Below, in pieces: positions 44,013 to 48,404 of a stretch of 48,404 nucleotides of DNA. Origin of the DNA: Halomonas sp. PR-M31 (GTDB lineage: Bacteria > Pseudomonadota > Gammaproteobacteria > Pseudomonadales > Halomonadaceae); contig NZ_JIBT01000010.1 of assembly GCF_001039575.1 (NCBI RefSeq), forward strand, positions 1 to 48,404. The letters run 5' to 3'. The notes under the pieces are model-generated. The model had not been told where the DNA came from. It did not search any database and saw nothing but the letters and a program-made list of their open reading frames with translations. Made by a program: the position numbers and the translations under genes. The stretch's first letter is position 1, and every line of letters starts with the position of its first letter.

Positions 44013-44890
44013 TGCGCTCATTCAAGACGACTAACAGAAGATGGATGGCCTATGCGGTGTTACTCATTGTCGGTAGCGGCTTGGCAGCAACCTCCTGGAG
44101 CCAGGATCAGGACGAGGACGCTGGAGAACGCACCGATTCCGAGTCGCTGACCACGAAGGCGGATTCCCTCGAGAAACCGCTTGCAGCAATGCACTATGGG
44201 CGTATCGCCGCCAACGCCGATGTCAAAAGCATAGAGCCGTTGATCGGTATAGGCACCGACAAGACCTGGGCATGCGCTTCCTGCCACGGCGATCATGGGC
44301 AGGGAGCACAAACCGTGCCGCGCCTGGCCGGGTTGCCGGCGGGCTATATCACCAAGCAGCTGCACGATTACGCCAACGAGCGCCGCCTGAATGCCAACAT
44401 GCAGTATGTAGTGGAAGGCCTGACGGATGAGCAGATGGCGGCGCTTGGCAAGTACTACGCCCAGCTGGAAAGCCCCAGCAACGCCAAGCCTGATCTGAGC
44501 GGCGATCTGGATCGTGGTCGTGAGCTTGCCCTGCAAGGGGACTGGAGCGTCGAAGTGCCCGCCTGCTACAGCTGCCATGGCTCTTCCGCCTGGGGGGTGG
44601 GTCAGGCCTTTCCCGCCCTCGCGGCTCAGCATCCAAGCTATACCTATACCCAGCTCGCCAACTGGAAGAACGGACGACGGGCCAATTCGCCGATCAACTT
44701 GATGCACAGCGTGGCCATGGCGCTTTCCGAAAACGACATGCGTTCCGTGGCGGATTATCTGGCGACGCTGCCGGCCCCGCCAGGGCAGCAGACCGAGCCC
44801 GATACTTCGGCGCTAGAGGCACGTTCGACATCGACAGACGCCGCTGGCCCTTCACAGAGCCGGCAACAGGGGAGCGCCGATCATGACTGA
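44012..44890 (+). CDS. Diheme cytochrome c, c4/TsdB-like
   Basis: This 292-residue periplasmic protein has an N-terminal export signal (about residues 12-30) and two c-haem sites, CASCH (C88, C91, H92) and CYSCH (C185, C188, H189). Both have c4-type surroundings (GDHGQGAQTVPRLAGLPAGYI; GSSAWGVGQAFPALAAQHPSYTYTQL). Cytochromes of this layout serve as TsdB, the electron acceptor of thiosulfate dehydrogenase. Here it directly precedes a TsdA-like gene, with an 8-base overlap, as in known tsdBA pairs. The Ser/Thr-rich tail is likely flexible. It could otherwise be a general c4 donor to the oxidase. Confidence 0.85.
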   Translation: MRSFKTTNRRWMAYAVLLIVGSGLAATSWSQDQDEDAGERTDSESLTTKADSLEKPLAAMHYGRIAANADVKSIEPLIGIGTDKTWACASCHGDHGQGAQTVPRLAGLPAGYITKQLHDYANERRLNANMQYVVEGLTDEQMAALGKYYAQLESPSNAKPDLSGDLDRGRELALQGDWSVEVPACYSCHGSSAWGVGQAFPALAAQHPSYTYTQLANWKNGRRANSPINLMHSVAMALSENDMRSVADYLATLPAPPGQQTEPDTSALEARSTSTDAAGPSQSRQQGSADHD

Positions 44891-46040
44891 TGACAAGAAT
44901 TCTCGGATGAAACGCTCGACCAAACGCCGCTTCGCCTATGCAAGCGTGGGCGCGATCGTGCTATTTGCCGCAGGCTCGCTCATCGCCAACTACAATCTAC
45001 TGCTTTATGTTACCGGCCCGGAGAAACAGGAAAGCCAGGCAGAGAAGAACGCCCAGGTTGCTCGCCAGGCACGTCAGGAACTTGTCGAGCAGCGTAAGGC
45101 CTGGCAGGACGATCCCAAGGCAGATGCCCCCAGACCCCCAACGGATTCAGCCGGCTATTTCCAGCCGCCCCTCGACAATGAAATTCCCGACGATGAGTTC
45201 GGTGAGTCGGTACGCCGCGGGCGGGAGATCTTTCTCAATCCCGGTACCAACGCCCGGGCGTTCGTCGGCAACGATCTGGCCTGCGCCAACTGCCATCTGA
45301 ACGGTGGGCGCAGGGCCCATTCGGCGCCCATGTGGGCAGCAGCCAACAACTACCCGGCCTATCGTGGCAAGAACAAGATGATCAACACTATGGAGGATCG
45401 CATCAACGGCTGCTTCACCTACTCCATGGATGCCCAGGACTCACCCAGTGGCGATGCACCACCGCCAGGCCATCAGGTCTACAAGGACCTGCAGAGCTAT
45501 TTCTACTGGCTTGGCGATGGCGCACCGCTCAACGAGGACATGCCGGGTCGAGGCTTTCCGACCCCGGACGAGACCGAACTCGGCTACGACTGGCAGCGCG
45601 GCGAAGAGGTATTCGTCAACAACTGCGCGGTCTGTCATGGCGCGGATGGTCAGGGCCAGAAGGACCTCAACGGCCGCTATATCTTCCCGCCGCTATGGGG
45701 GCCGCACTCCTTCAACTGGGGGGCAGGCATGCACCGGGTCAACACCGCCGCAGGCTTCATCAAGGCCAACATGCCCCTGGGCAAGCCCTATAGCCTGAGC
45801 GACCAGGAAGCCTGGGACGTCGCGGCCTACATCAACAGCTTCCCGCGGCCAGCGGACCCTCGGCAGGCGGATGGCAAGATGAGCGTCGAAGAGTCAAAGG
45901 AGCAGTATCATCAGCACATGGACTATTACGGCGAGACCCTGCACGGCATCAAGCTGGGCGAAGGCACGACGCCGGAACGCTGGGAGCGTTTCGTCAAGTC
46001 CCAGCAAACCGCCGGCATGTCCGCCATGAACCAGCAGTAA
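44883..46040 (+). CDS. TsdA-like diheme cytochrome c, membrane anchored
   Basis: This 385-residue protein starts with a basic segment and one membrane helix (about residues 18-43), followed by a helical linker and two c-haem sites, CANCH (C134, C137, H138) and CAVCH (C248, C251, H252). The EDRINGCFTYSM block holds C177, 39 residues after the first haem histidine. In characterised TsdA a cysteine at about this spacing is the unusual axial ligand of haem 1. This suggests thiosulfate dehydrogenase/tetrathionate reductase chemistry, although TsdA is normally soluble and shorter. It overlaps the c4-like gene and precedes ccoI by 4 bases. Function in thiosulfate use is inference. Confidence 0.8.
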   Translation: MTDDKNSRMKRSTKRRFAYASVGAIVLFAAGSLIANYNLLLYVTGPEKQESQAEKNAQVARQARQELVEQRKAWQDDPKADAPRPPTDSAGYFQPPLDNEIPDDEFGESVRRGREIFLNPGTNARAFVGNDLACANCHLNGGRRAHSAPMWAAANNYPAYRGKNKMINTMEDRINGCFTYSMDAQDSPSGDAPPPGHQVYKDLQSYFYWLGDGAPLNEDMPGRGFPTPDETELGYDWQRGEEVFVNNCAVCHGADGQGQKDLNGRYIFPPLWGPHSFNWGAGMHRVNTAAGFIKANMPLGKPYSLSDQEAWDVAAYINSFPRPADPRQADGKMSVEESKEQYHQHMDYYGETLHGIKLGEGTTPERWERFVKSQQTAGMSAMNQQ

Positions 46041-46044
46041 GCCG

Positions 46045-48327
46045 ATGGGCAGGCGGCGCAAGGATAACGAAAGCCCTGAACTCGAGGCATTGCAGGACAG
46101 CGGACACGCCCTGCTATCGATCGATGGGCTCTGGTGCCCTAGTTGCGCCACCGCCACGGAACGACTCATCCAACAAACCCCCGGGGTCATCGAGGCAGGC
46201 GTGAGCTTTGCCACCTCCGCGGCCCTGGTGCGCTGGGAACCCGAGCGCCTGCATCTGTTTGAACTGGCACGTCGAGTACGCCGGCTTGGCTATCGGCTCG
46301 GCCCTCCCCTCACCGCGCAGCAAACCCTGGCCCGCATCGATGAAGAAGTCGAACGATTGGGCATTCGTCTGGCGATGGCGGCCCTGTTTGGCTTTTGGAC
46401 CATGGTGCTATCGGTGCTGCTGTATGTCGACAGCGGCGGCATCGCCTCCTCTTCTGCGGGCTGGTGGATTGCGCTGGCAGCGGGAATAGCGGCAGCTCCG
46501 ATGCTCGTCATCGTTGGCTCGCCCATTTTGCTGGCAGGCTGGCGTACCCTGCGCACCGGCGTACCGGGCATGGATACGCTGGTGAGTCTTGGCGCCTGCT
46601 CGGCCCTGGGGCTGTCAATCTGGCATTTGAGCCAAGGCAGCAGCGAGGTCTATTTCGATACCGCCGTGATGCTGATCACCCTGCTGACCCTTGGTCGCTT
46701 CATCGAAACCCGCACCCTTCGCCACGCGGCCAAGGCGATCGACGCCTTGCAAAACACGGTGCCGGAGACCGCGGAGCGCATCGATGCGCAAGGGGGTATC
46801 ACTGAGGTACCGGCAGATGAGATTCAGCTTGGCGAAACGATCCGGGTGTCCGCCGGGCAACGCATCCCCCTGGATGGTCTTGTGCTATCAGGATCAAGCC
46901 AGCTTGATCGCGCCGTGCTCAGCGGTGAATCTCTGCCCTGCTCGGTGGCATCAGGCGATCGAGTGGAAGCAGGCTGCGTCAATCTTGTCAGTCCTTTGAC
47001 GCTATGCGTCGATAGAACCGTGGGTCATCGCCATATCGATCGTATCGGCGCGCGCATTGCCGAAGCCGCCGGCACCAAAAGCGATACCCAGCGGCTGGCG
47101 AACGGCGTAGCGCGCTGGGTGGTGCCCGTGGCGATCGCGCTTGCGCTGATCACCTTCCTCGGTACCAGTCTCGGCGGTATTGAGCTGGAACAGGCGCTAC
47201 TAAGGTCCATATCCGTGCTCGTCATTGCCTGCCCCTGCGCCGTGGGCATCGCCGTGCCGGTAGCCTATGTGGCTGCCGCCAGCCAGGCGGCGCGTCACGG
47301 CATCCTGTTTCGCCATCCGGCGGCGCTAGAGACCATGGCCAAGGTCGATACGGTGCTGTTCGACAAGACCGGCACCCTGACTCAAGGGCGTTTGAGCGTG
47401 ACGGACGTCCTGATTCATGCTTGCAGCCCGGGCCTGCCGGACACTGCGGACGCCGTGCTGGCCCTGGCAGCCAAGGCCGAACAAGGCGTGGATCATGTTA
47501 TCGCCCGGGCGCTGCGGGCGGCACAAACCGCCACCGACATAGCCACAGTAGCCGGCACCACTCAGCGCTTCGAGCGGGGCGTGCGCCACGACGATCCGCA
47601 GCTCGGCACGGTCCTGGTTGGCAACCGGGCGTTTCTGAGTCAGCAGAATGTGACGTGCAACCCATCAACCTCTTATGAATCCGACGACGAGATCAGCCTA
47701 CATGTCGAAGTGGCGGTCAATGGCACCTGGCTGGCAACGATTCGGCTTCAGGACCAGCTGCGCGAGGATGCCAGGGAAGCGATGAGCCGCTTGCAGACAG
47801 CCGGCATCGAGTGCGCCATCGTCACAGGCGACGCCGCGCCCCCGGCCCAGGCGGTTGCGCGGCAGCTCGGCATCCCGGCCAATCGCGTCTTCGCCGCCTG
47901 CAGCCCGGAAGCCAAGACCGCCATCCTGAACAACACCCATGGCACCATCGCCTTCGCCGGGGATGGCATCAACGACGGTCCGGCCCTGGCCCGGGCAGAC
48001 GTTGGTCTGGCGGTTGCCGATGCCAGCAGTACCGCCACCGCCGCCGCCAGCGTGGCCATTACCGAGGGCGGCGTTGCGCGCATCGCGGATGCCCTGGACG
48101 CGGCGCGCCGGGCGTATCGCGTCATGCGCCAGAATCTTGTCTTTGCGCTTGCCTACAACGCCATTGGCTTGAGCCTGGCCGCCTTCGGCGCCATTCCCCC
48201 GGTGGCCGCCGCCATTGCCATGGCTGCCAGTTCATTGACCGTAGTGGCCAATGCCTCGCGACTGGCCTCGAATACCATGACGCCTTCCGCACCTAAGGAA
48301 AAGCCGCAAAGCGTCAGAGCTCAATGA
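46045..48327 (+). CDS. ccoI: CcoI-type copper-exporting P1B ATPase
   Basis: This 760-residue P-type ATPase has an N-terminal heavy-metal-associated domain with C31-PS-C34 in GLWCPSCATATER, about eight membrane helices, and the CPC transport motif (C396-P-C398). The DKTGT phosphorylation site (D440) and GDGIND hinge (D640 to D644) follow. GLWCPSCA is typical of CcoI (CopA2/FixI), which delivers copper for cbb3-oxidase assembly. Its place at the end of the oxidase operon, 4 bases after the TsdA-like gene, supports that role rather than general copper resistance. The Met/Ser tail is non-conserved. Confidence 0.93.
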   Translation: MGRRRKDNESPELEALQDSGHALLSIDGLWCPSCATATERLIQQTPGVIEAGVSFATSAALVRWEPERLHLFELARRVRRLGYRLGPPLTAQQTLARIDEEVERLGIRLAMAALFGFWTMVLSVLLYVDSGGIASSSAGWWIALAAGIAAAPMLVIVGSPILLAGWRTLRTGVPGMDTLVSLGACSALGLSIWHLSQGSSEVYFDTAVMLITLLTLGRFIETRTLRHAAKAIDALQNTVPETAERIDAQGGITEVPADEIQLGETIRVSAGQRIPLDGLVLSGSSQLDRAVLSGESLPCSVASGDRVEAGCVNLVSPLTLCVDRTVGHRHIDRIGARIAEAAGTKSDTQRLANGVARWVVPVAIALALITFLGTSLGGIELEQALLRSISVLVIACPCAVGIAVPVAYVAAASQAARHGILFRHPAALETMAKVDTVLFDKTGTLTQGRLSVTDVLIHACSPGLPDTADAVLALAAKAEQGVDHVIARALRAAQTATDIATVAGTTQRFERGVRHDDPQLGTVLVGNRAFLSQQNVTCNPSTSYESDDEISLHVEVAVNGTWLATIRLQDQLREDAREAMSRLQTAGIECAIVTGDAAPPAQAVARQLGIPANRVFAACSPEAKTAILNNTHGTIAFAGDGINDGPALARADVGLAVADASSTATAAASVAITEGGVARIADALDAARRAYRVMRQNLVFALAYNAIGLSLAAFGAIPPVAAAIAMAASSLTVVANASRLASNTMTPSAPKEKPQSVRAQ

Positions 48328-48367
48328 CATGGAGTGCAGCGTAGGCGCATCCACCAATAGCCGCTTG

Positions 48368-48404
48368 TTAACCCCCGAGTTCGAGATCTTCCCGAATGAC
48401 CTCG
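48368..48404 (-). CDS. Possible 3' end of a minus-strand gene, cut by the window
   Basis: On the minus strand the last bases read EVIREDLELGG and then TAA (48368-48370), a plausible protein end entering from the right edge. Only 11 codons are visible, so no product can be named and the reading may be chance. The 40 bases between it and ccoI show nothing else. Confidence 0.2.
   Translation of the reverse strand, partial: EVIREDLELGG

Overview
The window looks like a piece of a gammaproteobacterial chromosome, most likely from the Halomonadaceae (Halomonas or a close relative). The reasons are high GC, a mostly chromosomal gene set (glpK-glpD, kbl-tdh, TelA, an NhaC-type Na+/H+ antiporter, an FtrABCD iron system, a cbb3-type oxidase with CcoI) and the close relation of every recognisable protein to gammaproteobacterial families. 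The taxon is an inference from gene content, not a database match. The left edge looks like a contig end: it is a 32-bp tandem array that runs into a fragment of an AT-rich ATPase gene.

Layout. 1-3.5 kb is an accessory edge. It holds the tandem repeat, a truncated AAA ATPase, a MntA/HepT type VII toxin-antitoxin locus whose HepT toxin carries two amber stops, an intact Xre/RES toxin-antitoxin pair with a palindromic operator, and a 37-residue protein with its own terminator. 4-7.2 kb is glycerol catabolism (glpK, glpD). 7.4-11.7 kb is an RND efflux adaptor and pump. 11.7-21.7 kb is a minus-strand block: a secreted MetX-like alpha/beta hydrolase, a PLDc_N membrane peptide, a membrane-anchored retropepsin-like protease, a half-size VOC protein, TelA with an XpaC-like partner, a nuclease-helicase overlapping a FAN1-type VRR-NUC nuclease, and VapBC. 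One small plus-strand exported protein sits inside this block.

21.8-25.1 kb is a Fur-box-preceded ferrous iron uptake operon (ftrABCD). 25.2-26.7 kb is an NhaC antiporter. 26.7-32.6 kb is a tight five-gene operon joining a DUF3141 PhaC-like hydrolase to a full Mce/Mla-type lipid ABC transporter. 32.6-37.6 kb is a YhiI-RbbA-YhhJ export system. These last two operons share a near-identical promoter-like motif with the same spacing. 37.7-39.9 kb is kbl-tdh (threonine to glycine), followed by a REP-like palindrome and a PEBP-family protein on the minus strand.

41-48.3 kb is a terminal oxidase operon: CcoN, a CcoO-like monohaem cytochrome, a short CcoP-like monohaem cytochrome, a diheme c4/TsdB-like cytochrome, a membrane-anchored diheme TsdA-like cytochrome, and the copper ATPase CcoI. 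The gene order suggests an oxidase that could take electrons directly from a thiosulfate-dehydrogenase-like module. I regard this and the DUF3141-Mce operon as the two most interesting systems here.

Six plus-strand genes (glpK, the small exported protein, ftrD, rbbA, kbl, ccoN) are each broken by one frameshift. Every one is repaired by adding a single C to a C or CC run. This uniformity points to sequence error more than biology, so these genes are annotated over their full repaired span. Large antisense ORFs inside the GC-rich genes are treated as shadows.
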